Shown here piece by piece: positions 48,569-60,169 of a stretch of DNA of 64,000 nt; position 1 is the first letter of the stretch, and every line of letters starts with the position of its first letter. The notes under the pieces are model-generated. The model was not told the origin of the DNA, made no database searches, and worked only from the letters and a program-made list of their open reading frames with translations. Source of the DNA: Streptomyces sp. APSN-46.1 (lineage in GTDB: Bacteria > Actinomycetota > Actinomycetes > Streptomycetales > Streptomycetaceae); NCBI RefSeq assembly GCF_022815725.1, contig NZ_JALGRF010000001.1:1395715-1459714 (forward strand). The letters run 5' to 3'. The translations under genes were made by a program, and so were the position numbers.

Positions 48569-48730
48569 GTGTGTCTCCGCGCATGCGTGAAGGATGAAAG
48601 ATGCAGGTCATCGCTTCGCGAGCAGCACGAACCCGCCCGGGAACTCCCCGGGCACGGGTCTCTTACGAGTGGCAGCCGCCCGCGCTAGGCGGCAGGAGGC
48701 GGAAGCACGGTCGAATGCATGATCGCCACC

Positions 48731-49711
48731 CTACGCGGCTCGCGCCTTCTCGCGCTCCGGCGCGGCCGCCGGGTCCGCCGCTCCCGGCGGGGTCGGCGGG
48801 GTCGGTGGGGTCTGCCGGGAGGACTGGGCGATGAACGCCCCGCCCAGCACCAGCGCGCCGCCCACGATCTGCGGCGTCGAGAGGTGCTCGCCGAGCAGTA
48901 CCCACGCCAGCACGGTCGCGATGACCGCCTCCAGGCAGGCCACGACACCGGCCACCTGCGGCGAGAGCTTGCGCACCGAGACCACCCCGGTCAGGTACGC
49001 GAAGACGGTCGCGATCAGCACCACCCAGCCCAGCAGCACCAGCGCGGGCATCATCGTGTCGCCCATCGCGGCCCGCCCGCCCAGCACCTGCCAGTCGATC
49101 TGCCACGGCCGGGCGATCGCCGTCATCACCAGCGCGCCGACGATCATGCCGAACGCGATCACACCGAGCGGGTCGGGCACGTCGTCCCCGTCGGTGCCCT
49201 GGTCCGCGAAGACGAAGTAGAACGCCTGGCAGCAGGCCGCGGCGAGGCCGAGCAGCACCCCGAGCGGGTCCAGGCTCAGCCCGGCCCAGATCTCGACCAC
49301 GCACGCCAGGCCCACGACGGCCACCGCCGCCCCGGCCGCGGCCGCCCGCGTGACGGGCTTGCGCTGTACGAACCGGATGTAGCCGAGCAGCAGCGCCGGG
49401 CCCAGGTACTCCAGCAGCAGGGCCACCCCGACGGGGATGCGGGACAGGGAGGCGAAGTAGAAGGCCTGCACACCCGCGACGGCGACGAGTCCGAAGCCGG
49501 CCAGCAGGAACGGCTTGCGGCGCACCAGATCCCGGTGCCGCCAGGCCAGCGGGGACAGCACGAGAGCCGCCCCGGCCACTCTGAGCCAGACCATGTGCAG
49601 CGGGTCCAGGCCCGCCTCGATCAGCGGCTTCGCCGCGACTCCCGAACCACCGAACGCACACGCCGAGACGAGGGCGAGGCCCAGGCCGGCGTTCTTCCCT
49701 GACGCTTGCAT
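48731..49711 (-). CDS. EamA/DMT-family transporter
   Basis: A 326-residue EamA protein. The N-terminal half has LALVSACAFGGSGVAAKPLI and the second half has GVVACLEAVIATVLAWVLLG. The tail is Pro/Ala-rich. The ATG at 49711 is chosen over an upstream in-frame ATG at 49771 because the intervening residues do not look hydrophobic. A 162-bp gap separates it from the preceding EamA gene, with nothing recognisable in it. Confidence 0.9.
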   Translation of the reverse strand: MQASGKNAGLGLALVSACAFGGSGVAAKPLIEAGLDPLHMVWLRVAGAALVLSPLAWRHRDLVRRKPFLLAGFGLVAVAGVQAFYFASLSRIPVGVALLLEYLGPALLLGYIRFVQRKPVTRAAAAGAAVAVVGLACVVEIWAGLSLDPLGVLLGLAAACCQAFYFVFADQGTDGDDVPDPLGVIAFGMIVGALVMTAIARPWQIDWQVLGGRAAMGDTMMPALVLLGWVVLIATVFAYLTGVVSVRKLSPQVAGVVACLEAVIATVLAWVLLGEHLSTPQIVGGALVLGGAFIAQSSRQTPPTPPTPPGAADPAAAPEREKARAA

Positions 49712-49882
49712 CGGGCCATCATGACAGGGCCGGTCAGCACCGTCACGGTCATGACACCTGTTGAGACGCACTCGATACCACCGTGACCGGCCAGGGGGAT
49801 TTCTGACAGGTCGTCAGTATTGAATGTTCCGCGCGCCGGGGCTACGTTCCGCCGCACGTACCCGACGAGAAGGGGTGGTCGC

Positions 49883-50311
49883 ATGGCCGAAGTCACCGCG
49901 GAATCACGCATCGAGGCGCCCGCCGCGAAGCTCTGGGCCCAGCTGACGGACTGGGCGGCGTACGGCCAGTGGAGCATGACCCACACCAACTTCCCCAAGG
50001 GCGGACCCGAGACCCTCGCGGTCGGGGCCACCTTCGAGGAGAACATGAAGATGATGGGCTTCCCGGCCGAGGTCGCCTGGACCGTCTCGGAGCTGGAGAA
50101 CGAGCGCGTCTTCGCCATCACGGGCAAGGGCCCGATGGGCGTGGCCATCCTCACCCGGTACACCCTGGTCCCGGACGGCGAGGCCACCACGGTCCGCATC
50201 GACGGGGAGTTCACCGGAGCCGCCGTCTCCCTGATGGCGGGCAAGCTCAAGGACTCGGCCACGGCAGCGCTGAACGAGTCGCTCCGCAAGCTGGCCGGCC
50301 TGGTCGCCTGA
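49883..50311 (+). CDS. SRPBCC-family protein
   Basis: A 142-residue START/Bet v1-like (SRPBCC) protein. The starting strand VTAESRIEAPAAKLWAQLTD with WAAYGQWS and the long C-terminal helix (LMAGKLKDSATAALNESLRK) define the fold. It likely binds a hydrophobic ligand, with unknown identity. GAGAAGGGG precedes the ATG. Confidence 0.9.
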   Translation: MAEVTAESRIEAPAAKLWAQLTDWAAYGQWSMTHTNFPKGGPETLAVGATFEENMKMMGFPAEVAWTVSELENERVFAITGKGPMGVAILTRYTLVPDGEATTVRIDGEFTGAAVSLMAGKLKDSATAALNESLRKLAGLVA

Positions 50312-50389
50312 CCTCACCCGGCCCTGCCCGACCTCACCCGGGCCCGCCCGGCCCTGGCCCCGCCCGCTCAGCCACCCGTACGGACGACA

Positions 50390-50421
50390 GCGCGCCCCGC
50401 GAGAAACCTCGCGGGGCGCGC
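50390..50421. terminator. Convergent terminator hairpin
   Basis: A perfect 14-bp GC stem (GCGCGCCCCGCGAG and its complement) with a 4-nt loop (AAAC) between the convergent SRPBCC and PadR genes. Confidence 0.85.
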
Positions 50422-50440
50422 GCTCGAACCACCGGCCGGG

Positions 50441-51061
50441 TCAGTGCTCGTCGGCCAGGATCAGGTAGAGCTTCTTGCGGGCGTCGTTGATGACCGCCAC
50501 GGCCTTGTCCCGCTGCTCGGGCGAGCCGGTCTTCCAGACCTGGCCGAAGGCCTCCATCAGGCCGATGCCGGCCGTCCGGATCTCGCTCATCGCCTCGCGG
50601 TCGAAGCCGCGCCCCGCCTCGTCCCACGGCGCGGCGGAGCCCGCCTCCGCCTCGGCGCGGCCGGCGTCCGTGAGCGTGAACAGCTTCTTGCCGCCCTCGC
50701 TCTCGCTGGTGATGAGCCCCTCGTCCTCCAGCAGCTGCAGGGTCGGGTACACCGAGCCCGGGCTGGGCTTCCAGGCCCCGCCACTGCGCTCAACGATCTC
50801 CTGGATCATCTCGTAGCCGTGCATCGGCCGGTCGGTGAGCAGCGCCAGGATCGAGGCGCGCACATCGCCGCGCCGGGCCCGGCCGCGCGGTCCGCCGCGT
50901 CCGCCGCGCCCTCCGAAGGGGCCGCCGCCGAACGGCGGTCCGAACGGGCCGAAGGCGGCGCGCCGCCCCTTGAACTCCTCCCGACGGTCCGGTCCGCAGT
51001 GGCCGTGACCCCGTCCGTGCTCATGTCCGTGGTCGTGTCCGTGCTGTCCGCGTGAACGCAT
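50441..51061 (-). CDS. PadR-family transcriptional regulator
   Basis: A 206-residue PadR protein. An unusual N-terminal stretch is rich in His and Gly (residues ~1-65, with many HGH units and GGRGGRGG), possibly metal-binding. The winged-helix core (DVRASILALLTDRPMHGYEM, SPGSVYPTLQLLEDEGLI) and the PadR C-terminal helices follow. GAGAGGAG precedes the ATG at 51061. It is divergent from the PhzF gene. Confidence 0.92.
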   Translation of the reverse strand: MRSRGQHGHDHGHEHGRGHGHCGPDRREEFKGRRAAFGPFGPPFGGGPFGGRGGRGGPRGRARRGDVRASILALLTDRPMHGYEMIQEIVERSGGAWKPSPGSVYPTLQLLEDEGLITSESEGGKKLFTLTDAGRAEAEAGSAAPWDEAGRGFDREAMSEIRTAGIGLMEAFGQVWKTGSPEQRDKAVAVINDARKKLYLILADEH

Positions 51062-51098
51062 GGCCGCGCTCCTCTCGTCATTTCGTCGTCGTCGATCT

Positions 51099-51168
51099 CG
51101 ATATCGGTGTGTTCTGTTCCGATGTCTCAACTATCGCTGATCGATCGCGATGGGTCAACGATATATCG
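51099..51168. promoter_or_regulatory. Two palindromes in the PadR-PhzF intergenic region
   Basis: CGATATCG (51099-51106) and CGATATATCG (51159-51168) are perfect palindromes about 60 bp apart, between the divergent padR and phzF-like genes. They are candidate PadR autoregulatory sites. Confidence 0.45.
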
Positions 51169-51247
51169 GAAACTGGGTGACCGATAAGGCCAGGCACCCG
51201 CGATTGGCGTTTGTCTACGATCAAGAACGCGGCCTACGGTCGCAGCC

Positions 51248-52096
51248 ATGCGCCTCCGTATCGTCGACGCCTTCACCGACCGCCCGTTCGCCGGAAACCC
51301 CGCCGGAGTCCTGCTCCTCGACGGCGGGTTCCCCCCGGACGCCTGGCTCCAGCAGGTCGCCGCCGAGGTCAACCTCTCCGAGACGGCCTTCGCCCACCCC
51401 CTGCCGCCGGGCGGGACCGCGGACTGGGCGCTGCGCTGGTTCACCCCGGCCGCCGAGGTGGACATGTGCGGCCACGCCACCCTCGCCACCGCGCACGTCC
51501 TGAATCAGCTCAGCCTGAATCAGCTCGGTCCGGCGGCGAGCGGTCACGCGCCCGGGCTGATCCGCTTCACGGCGCGCTGCGGAATCCTCACGGCGGAGGC
51601 CGCCGAGGACGGCGCGCTCACCCTGGACTTCCCGACGTCCTCACTGACGCCGGTCGAGCCGCCCGCGGCGGTCCGCCGCGCGCTCGGCGCCGAGATCGCC
51701 TCGGTCCACGACACGTCCGCGCACATCGGCGACCTGGTCGTCGAGCTCGCGGACGAGCGGACGGTACGCGAGCTCACCCCGGACTTCGCCACCCTGCGCG
51801 GCTACACCGGGCGCGGGGTGATCGTCACAGCGCCCGCCGAGGACCCCTCGCGGGGCTACGACTTCGTCTCCCGCGGCTTCTTCCCGGCCGTCGGCATCGA
51901 CGAGGACCCCGTCACCGGCAGTGCCCACACCGCCCTGGCCCCCTTCTGGGCCGCGCGGCTGGGCCGTACCGAACTCGTCGGCCTTCAGGGCGGGGCCCGC
52001 CAGGGCCTCGTCACCGTCCGCCTCCGCGGCGACCGCACGCTCCTGACCGGCCACGCGGTCACCGTTCTGGACGGCGAACTGCTCACCCGCCCCTGA
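51248..52096 (+). CDS. PhzF-family isomerase/epimerase-like protein
   Basis: A 282-residue PhzF-family protein. Motifs are PFAGNPAGVLLLDGG, NLSETAF (with the catalytic Glu), VDMCGHATLATAHVL and GIDEDPVTGSAHTAL. Known members catalyse proton transfers in phenazine and other pathways, but many are of unknown substrate. The transcript may be leaderless, as no ribosome binding site is visible. The peptide LNQLSLNQLG shows a short 15-nt tandem duplication. Confidence 0.93.
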   Translation: MRLRIVDAFTDRPFAGNPAGVLLLDGGFPPDAWLQQVAAEVNLSETAFAHPLPPGGTADWALRWFTPAAEVDMCGHATLATAHVLNQLSLNQLGPAASGHAPGLIRFTARCGILTAEAAEDGALTLDFPTSSLTPVEPPAAVRRALGAEIASVHDTSAHIGDLVVELADERTVRELTPDFATLRGYTGRGVIVTAPAEDPSRGYDFVSRGFFPAVGIDEDPVTGSAHTALAPFWAARLGRTELVGLQGGARQGLVTVRLRGDRTLLTGHAVTVLDGELLTRP

Positions 52097-52130
52097 TCCG
52101 GCGACGCCGCCGACTCCCTGGAACAGGGGA

Positions 52131-52928
52131 CTAGGGAGTCGGCAGCCAGCCCACACGGCCCGCCAGGAGGGCGTAGCCGCCGAAGGCGACGATGTCGAGC
52201 AGGGCGTGCGCGACGACCAGCGGCCCCACCCGGCCCCAGCGGCGGTAGGCGAGGACGAAGACCACGCCCATCACCACATTGCCGATGAAGCCCCCGATGC
52301 CCTGGTAGAGGTGGTACGAACCGCGCAGCACGGAGCTGGCCAGCAGCGCGGCCATCGGCGACCAGCCCAGCTGGTCGAGCCGGCGCAGCAGATAGGCCAG
52401 CACGATGACCTCCTCCACCACGGAGTTCTGTACCGCGGAGAGGAGCAGCACCGGAAACTTCCACCACACGTCCGGCAGCGCCTCCGGCACCACCGTCAGA
52501 TTGAAGCCGGTGGCCCGGGCCGCCAGGTAGAAGGCCAGACCCGCGCTCCCGATCCCGGCGGCGACCAGCGCGCCCCGGCCCAGGTCCCACAACGGCCGGC
52601 TCCGGTCGAAGCCCAGCACCCGCAGCCCCGGAGCGCCCTCCCGGGTCAGCAGATGGGCGACCAGCAGGACCGGCACCAGGGCGGTCGCGATGCCGAACAG
52701 CTGCCAGGCCAGGTCCAGCCAGGGCCGGCCGGGGGCGTACGAGCCGTTGAGCGTGGCGGCCTGGTCCTTGAGGCCGCCCGGCTTGGTGAGCGAGCCGATG
52801 AAGCTGATCAGCGCCGAGAACCCGCTCGCGCCCAGCGACAGCGCCAGCACGAGCAGCGTCTCGGTCCGCAGGATCCCGCGGTCGATCCCGCGCAGCTCCT
52901 TGAGCACCGGCTCCGACTCCGTCCGCAC
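52131..52928 (-). CDS. CPBP-family intramembrane metalloprotease
   Basis: A 265-residue membrane protein with the CPBP/Abi motifs: EEVIVLAYLLRRL (motif 1, Glu-Glu), YHLYQGIGGF (motif 2, His), and HALLDIVAF (motif 3, His). These are the predicted zinc ligands. About seven hydrophobic segments are visible. It may process prenylated or membrane proteins. GTG start at 52928. Confidence 0.9.
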   Translation of the reverse strand: MRTESEPVLKELRGIDRGILRTETLLVLALSLGASGFSALISFIGSLTKPGGLKDQAATLNGSYAPGRPWLDLAWQLFGIATALVPVLLVAHLLTREGAPGLRVLGFDRSRPLWDLGRGALVAAGIGSAGLAFYLAARATGFNLTVVPEALPDVWWKFPVLLLSAVQNSVVEEVIVLAYLLRRLDQLGWSPMAALLASSVLRGSYHLYQGIGGFIGNVVMGVVFVLAYRRWGRVGPLVVAHALLDIVAFGGYALLAGRVGWLPTP

Positions 52929-53027
52929 ACCCGACTCCCGTCCTGATCCCGCCGCGTCATCGCGTTCGCGACCACCCCATACTGCCTCTTCGGCGGGCCG
53001 GAGGGATCACCGCGGCGGAATCACCGG

Positions 53028-53078
53028 ACGGACCGTACGGACCGTACGGACCAGGCTCAGGCTCAGGCTCAGGCTCAG
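53028..53078. repeat. Tandem repeats GGACCGTAC x3 and CAGGCT x4
   Basis: About three copies of a 9-bp unit (GGACCGTAC) are followed directly by four copies of CAGGCT at 53052-53075, just beyond and including the stop of the ligase-family gene. Probably slippage-prone simple repeats. Confidence 0.8.
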
Positions 53079-54616
53079 CGCCCGATCGGCACCGAGGCGC
53101 TCACCTCATCCTCCGCGAGGCCGACGGGCCAGGTGTGCACGGGGTCGCCCTTGTGCATCAGCTCGCTGTACCGCCTGGTCGTCGCGGCGAGCGCCGCGTC
53201 CCGCTCCAGCCCGGCGGCCAGCGCCCGGTGGTAGGTGTCCACCTGCCAGGTCGACCCGTTCACCCGGCGCCGGCACCGCTCCTCGATGATGCCGAGGTAG
53301 TGGTCCCGGTCGGCGGGCTCGATGCCCCACGCGTCCAGGCCGGCCGCCGCCATCGGCAGCAGCTCGTCCAGGACGAGCCGTACCGCGGGCACGCTCGCCA
53401 GCCCCCCGCCACCGCCCCGGCTGCGGCGCGGCCAGCGCAGCCGCGCGTCGATCCCGTACCGGCAGGCCGCGTCGAAGTTGGCCTCCGCCTCGGCGAACGG
53501 CAGCCGGTTCCACACCGGGCGCTGCTCGTCGGCGAGGGTCCGTACCAGCCCGTAGTAGAAGGCGGCGTTGGCCACCACGTCGGCCACGGTGGGCCCGGCT
53601 GGCAGGACCCGGTTCTCCACCCGCAGATGCGGGACCCCGTCGGCGACTCCGTATACGGGCCGGTTCCACCGGTAGATCGTGCCGTTGTGCAGCGTCAGCT
53701 CCTGTAGGCCCGGCACCCCGCCCTCGGCGAGCACCCGCAGCGGCTCCTCCTCGTCGCAAATGGGCAGCAGGGCCGGGTAGTAGCGGACGTTCTCCGCGAA
53801 GAGCTCGTACGCCGATTCCACCCAGCGCTCCCCGAACCAGGTCCGCGGCCGCACCCCCTGCGCCTGGAGTTCGGGCGGCCGGGTGTCGGTGGCCTGCGTG
53901 AACAGCGGCGGCCTCGACTCCCGCCACAGCTCGCGCCCGAACAGGAACGGCGAGTTGGCCCCGACGGCTATCTGTACGGCGGTCACGGCCTGCGCCGCGT
54001 TCCACACGTCCGAGAACCGCGCCGGGGTCACCTGCAGATGCAGCTGTACGGAGGTGCAGGCGGCCTCCGGCACGATCGACCCGGTGCTCCACGTGAGCCG
54101 CTCGACGCCGTCGATGTCGAGGGTGAAGTCCTCCCCCCGCATCGTCAGGATCTGCTCGTTCAGCAGCGAGTAGCGGTCCACCGCCGAGAGGTTGGCGGTG
54201 ACGAGGTCGGCGCGCGAGATCGTCGGCAGAATTCCGATCATCACCACGCCGGCGTCGATCTCCGAAGCCTGTCGATGGGCATATGCCAAACCCGCGCTCA
54301 GCTCCTCGGCGAGCTGGTCGAATACCCGGCCGCCGAGCCGGTGCGGAAGGACGTTTACCTCCAGGTTGAACATTCCGAGTTCAGTCTGGAAATCAGGGCT
54401 CGCAATCCGCTCCAGAACCTGGGCATTCACCATGCGCGGCAACCCGTCGGCACCCGCGAGATTCAACTCGATCTCCAGCCCCATCATGTTCTTCGGGCGA
54501 TCGAACCTCTTCTCCGCCAGAAGCCGCTCCAGTCCCTCAAGGCACTCGTGAAGCTTCCTCCGATACCGCTGCCGATCGGACAGGTCGAATCCGCCTGCCA
54601 CGATCTTCTCCCCCAT
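53075..54616 (-). CDS. Glutamate-cysteine ligase-family protein
   Basis: A 513-residue protein of the GCS2-type glutamate-cysteine ligase family. Visible stretches are MMGLEIELNLAGADGLPRMV, EVNVLPHRLGG, VQLHLQVTPARFSDVWNAAQ and NGTIYRWNRPVYGVADGVPH. Family members couple Glu to an amine such as Cys using ATP. In mycothiol-using actinobacteria the true substrate of this paralogue is uncertain. A strong GAGGAGGGA site precedes the ATG at 54616. Confidence 0.85.
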   Translation of the reverse strand: MGEKIVAGGFDLSDRQRYRRKLHECLEGLERLLAEKRFDRPKNMMGLEIELNLAGADGLPRMVNAQVLERIASPDFQTELGMFNLEVNVLPHRLGGRVFDQLAEELSAGLAYAHRQASEIDAGVVMIGILPTISRADLVTANLSAVDRYSLLNEQILTMRGEDFTLDIDGVERLTWSTGSIVPEAACTSVQLHLQVTPARFSDVWNAAQAVTAVQIAVGANSPFLFGRELWRESRPPLFTQATDTRPPELQAQGVRPRTWFGERWVESAYELFAENVRYYPALLPICDEEEPLRVLAEGGVPGLQELTLHNGTIYRWNRPVYGVADGVPHLRVENRVLPAGPTVADVVANAAFYYGLVRTLADEQRPVWNRLPFAEAEANFDAACRYGIDARLRWPRRSRGGGGGLASVPAVRLVLDELLPMAAAGLDAWGIEPADRDHYLGIIEERCRRRVNGSTWQVDTYHRALAAGLERDAALAATTRRYSELMHKGDPVHTWPVGLAEDEVSASVPIGR

Positions 54617-55110
54617 CGAAGCGTCCCTCCTCGACTGGCCCTGGCCATGGGCACCCAGGTGCGCGTTACGGTCGATGATGCCCCGGCGCCGTGATCGATA
54701 ACTCCGAGGGGGCGTGCATGGCGGGGAGCGCGCGCCGGTTTGGCCGACGGGCGCTTCGGCACATTCACCCGGCAACTCTCCCCGTGCACATTCCGCGTCG
54801 ACATTGCCGATTCCGGATAACCGGCGCTTTCCAGCCGAGCCCCTGTCCGGTAACCTCCGAGGTCAGCGCGGGCTGTTTGCGCGCAACCGGCATGAAAGCC
54901 ATGACAGCGGGACCGGTAAGCGTCTTGTCGGCAATAGGCGGGACGGCTAGCCGAAACACTGTGTGAACACATGTCGTATAAACTCCGCAAACGAGGCAGA
55001 GAGTTGGCGCGCGGCCATTGCCCCTCAGCCCCCCTCTGACCCCAGAATGCGACAGCGCCGTCCGTACATTCCCCCGTACCACCGGTCTCCCAAGTGAGAG
55101 GCGACCCACC
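54617..55110. other. 494-bp intergenic region, probable promoter for the next gene
   Basis: No gene can be supported. Near the right end, TGTGTGAACACA (54960-54971) is a perfect palindrome and GTATAAAC right after it looks like a -10 element. The rest holds no clear element. Confidence 0.4.
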
Positions 55111-55722
55111 ATGCCGCTGCACGTCCCTCCGGCTCCCGCGCCCGCCCTGCGCAGCGTCCTCGCGGCACTCGGTTCCCCCGCAGCCGTCCACGAGGCGCAC
55201 ACCCCGGCCCTGCGCGCACTCCAGGGGCCCCTGACCGCCGAACTCCCGCTTCCGGTGCACGTCCTCGACCGGCTGCACGCCTCCCACCTGGCCGCCGGCG
55301 GCCGGCCGCCCCGCACCCGGCTCACCGGCTGGCGGTTCCTGATCCGCAGCGGCGACCGTTTCATCGCCGCCGCCGACACCCGGCTGACTCCGGACGGCTG
55401 GACCTTCTCCCACTTCTTCGAGGGACCCTACGTCGCCGCGACGGAACGCGCGCTGCGTCAGGCAGAATCGCTCGGCAAGGACTACCAGCCGAGACTGCTG
55501 TCCGTACCGGAGCTCTACATGCTGACCCTGTGGCTGCACGGCGCGGTGGGGGCCGACCCCTCCGCCGGCCTGCCCGCCGCCGCGGATCTGCTCGTTCCGC
55601 TGGCCCCGGCCCCGCCCGGCATCGCCGCCTACCGACCGCACCCGGTGTCCGAACTCCTGCCGGTGCTGACCCACCGGCTCACCCCTCCGGCGCCGCCGTC
55701 ACTGGCCGCCCCGGCCGCCTGA
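55111..55722 (+). CDS. Hypothetical protein, Streptomyces-type
   Basis: A 203-residue protein I do not recognise. The composition is Pro/Ala-rich at both ends with an ordered middle (LTGWRFLIRSGDRFIAAADT, WTFSHFFEGPYVAATERAL, LLSVPELYMLTLWLHGAVG). No catalytic motif, signal peptide or membrane helix is seen. GAGAGG precedes the ATG. It stands alone with a strong candidate promoter upstream. Confidence 0.6.
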   Translation: MPLHVPPAPAPALRSVLAALGSPAAVHEAHTPALRALQGPLTAELPLPVHVLDRLHASHLAAGGRPPRTRLTGWRFLIRSGDRFIAAADTRLTPDGWTFSHFFEGPYVAATERALRQAESLGKDYQPRLLSVPELYMLTLWLHGAVGADPSAGLPAAADLLVPLAPAPPGIAAYRPHPVSELLPVLTHRLTPPAPPSLAAPAA

Positions 55723-55831
55723 CCACTCCTTTGAGCCGTACTGAACCGAACGGCCCATTCGGCCTAGCCCACTCGGGCCACCACCTAACCACCCGAAATG
55801 ACAGGGGAGTTGACCTGAACCGCCCGCAGGA

Positions 55832-55846
55832 GTGATGCGTCATCAC
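55832..55846. promoter_or_regulatory. Palindrome GTGATGCGTCATCAC
   Basis: A perfect inverted repeat, GTGATG and CATCAC around CGT, about 160 bp before the DUF5999 start. It overlaps the start of a possible 25-residue frame (55835-55912). Confidence 0.45.
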
Positions 55847-55912
55847 TGTATGAGGACAGCTACCGGGAAATCCCTGCGGACGGAAGTCCGTAGGGCAACA
55901 CTGGGACCCTGA
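55835..55912 (+). CDS. Possible small ORF upstream of DUF5999
   Basis: Encodes 25 residues beginning MRHHCMRTATG, with AGGAG 3 nt before the ATG. Too short to judge by composition. It could be a leader peptide; the palindrome overlapping its start points to regulation of some kind. Confidence 0.25.
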   Translation: MRHHCMRTATGKSLRTEVRRATLGP

Positions 55913-56005
55913 CCACACCACATCAGTGAAGTGATACGGGGGGCGGCCATGAACAAGGCTTCGAGCCGCAGCACACAGACCACACCGCAGCGAAAGAACG
56001 CATCC

Positions 56006-56203
56006 ATGTGCCAGCACCAGCCAGCGTGCCCGTCAGCAGACTCCGCCGACCGGGAGGCCGCGCAGCCCGTGGCCAATCACCCCGAACAGGGCTGGAGTCT
56101 GCTGTGCAACGGCGTCCTGCTCTTCGAGGACACCGGTGAGCTGCTGCCGGACGGCCAGATCATCGCACCACACCGGCCGCTCGCGGCGGCGCAGGCCGCC
56201 TAG
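56006..56203 (+). CDS. DUF5999 small protein
   Basis: A 65-residue protein with the DUF5999 signature: MCQHQPACPSADSADREAA at the start and EQGWSLLCNGVLLFEDTGEL later. This is a very conserved streptomycete protein of unknown function with two paired cysteines at its N-terminus. An in-frame upstream ATG at 55949 would extend it by 19 residues, but those look unlike the conserved start. Confidence 0.85.
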   Translation: MCQHQPACPSADSADREAAQPVANHPEQGWSLLCNGVLLFEDTGELLPDGQIIAPHRPLAAAQAA

Positions 56204-56237
56204 CCGACGACAGCACGCCGTGTTGAACGAACACGAA

Positions 56238-56274
56238 GGGGCCGGCCCGGGAGCACATGCTCCCGGACCGGCCC
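56238..56274 (+). terminator. Terminator after DUF5999
   Basis: A long interrupted stem (GGGCCGG and CCGGGAGC arms with one unpaired base each side) around an ACAT loop, followed by TTTCGT. Confidence 0.75.
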
Positions 56275-56275
56275 T

Positions 56276-56308
56276 TTCGTCGTACCTTCGTCGTACCTTC
56301 GTCGTACC
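56276..56308 (+). repeat. 11-bp tandem repeat TTCGTCGTACC x3
   Basis: Three perfect copies between the DUF5999 terminator and the gcvP 3' hairpin. Likely slippage; the unit's GTACGAC-type sequence resembles the adjacent gcvP inverted repeat. Confidence 0.85.
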
Positions 56309-56311
56309 TCA

Positions 56312-56345
56312 GTACGACAACTCAGTCACGCGGCGGACCGGTGAC

Positions 56346-56358
<13 letters not shown>
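56312..56358 (-). terminator. gcvP 3' hairpin including the stop codon
   Basis: Two 18-bp arms (56312-56329 and 56341-56358) pair with one mismatch across an 11-nt loop. The arm inside the gene covers the last codons of gcvP and its stop. It probably terminates gcvP transcription. Confidence 0.6.
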
Positions 56359-59240
<2,882 letters not shown>

Positions 59241-59301
59241 GTACGGAGGCCTCCTGGTCGTACGACCTGCGAGGGGCACCACGGCGCGGGCACCCGGACG
59301 G

Positions 59302-59525
59302 CCTCCCCCTCTGTCATCTGCACCTGAGAGCTTCACCGGTCCCCATGGGCATCGCCCACGCGGCCCGACTTTCACCGTCGGTGAGGAGCGGTACCGGCAC
59401 TGCGCCCGGTACCCGCCCCTGCTTTCCAGAGTGGCCTCGTCCGTGCGGTACGTATGCCTGAGAGATTCCGGGGAGGATTTGCTCCTTCGGCGCCTCCGTC
59501 GTACTCACTCGGAGGACTCTCCCGC
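59302..59525 (-). promoter_or_regulatory. Tandem glycine riboswitch
   Basis: Two aptamers are visible on the minus strand in order 5' to 3'. The first opens with GCGGGAGAGTCCTCCGAG and ends near GAATCTCTCAGGCA. The second, with GAGGCCACTCTGGAAAGCAG, continues to GTGAAGCTCTCAGGTGCAGA. The CTCTCAGG cores and flanking GGAGAG stems are diagnostic of glycine aptamers. It lies between the divergent PRC-barrel gene and gcvP, about 60 nt before gcvP. Confidence 0.9.
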
Positions 59526-59652
59526 ACAGGGTCGACAGCCGTCACCCAGCCTACCAGCGAGGATCTGGGACCTCCCTCGAGTGGCCCCCTTTCCCGATAT
59601 GCACTTTTGTAGTCGGTACGGAGGAGTTGCGACCAGAAGGAGGGACGGGACC

Positions 59653-60027
59653 GTGCAGACCGACATCGATCCGCGCAGCCTGATCGGCCGCAAGGCGTTC
59701 GACCGCAATGGCACCAAGATCGGCACGGTCGACGAGGTCTACCTCGACGATGCCACGGGCGTCCCCGAGTGGGCCGCCGTCCGGACGGGCCTGTTCAGCC
59801 GGGACGCGTTCGTGCCGCTGGAGCCGAGCGAGGTGGTCGGAGACACCCTGAGGGTGCCCTTCGAACGTTCCCTCATCAAGGACGCCCCCGATTTCGGCGT
59901 CGGCCGCCACCTCTCCCCCGAGCAGGAGCTGCAGCTGTACCACCACTACGGCCTGGACGTGGCCCTCCCGAGCGACTTCCACCTCCCCCCGCCGGACTTC
60001 GGCCACATCGCAGGCGACGAGCCCTGA
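59653..60027 (+). CDS. PRC-barrel domain protein
   Basis: A 124-residue protein with a PRC-barrel core at about residues 5-70 (RSLIGRKAFDRNGTKIGTVD, GVPEWAAVRTGLFSRDAFVP) and a C-terminal tail with LHHYGLDVALPSD-type residues. Such domains bind RNA or proteins and are often stress-related. AAGGAGG precedes the GTG at 59653. It is divergent from gcvP. Confidence 0.88.
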   Translation: MQTDIDPRSLIGRKAFDRNGTKIGTVDEVYLDDATGVPEWAAVRTGLFSRDAFVPLEPSEVVGDTLRVPFERSLIKDAPDFGVGRHLSPEQELQLYHHYGLDVALPSDFHLPPPDFGHIAGDEP

Positions 60028-60169
60028 CCCCCGCCCCCACCTCTGGGAGGTGTCCCACCGCATCGGCCTCCCCCTGCCTTCGGCGGGGGACCCCCCACCT
60101 CCGCCTCGGCCGCGCGCACCTGACGTCCCCGCCCGCTCTGGCGGGCGGACGGCGCCACTTGGGACTCAC

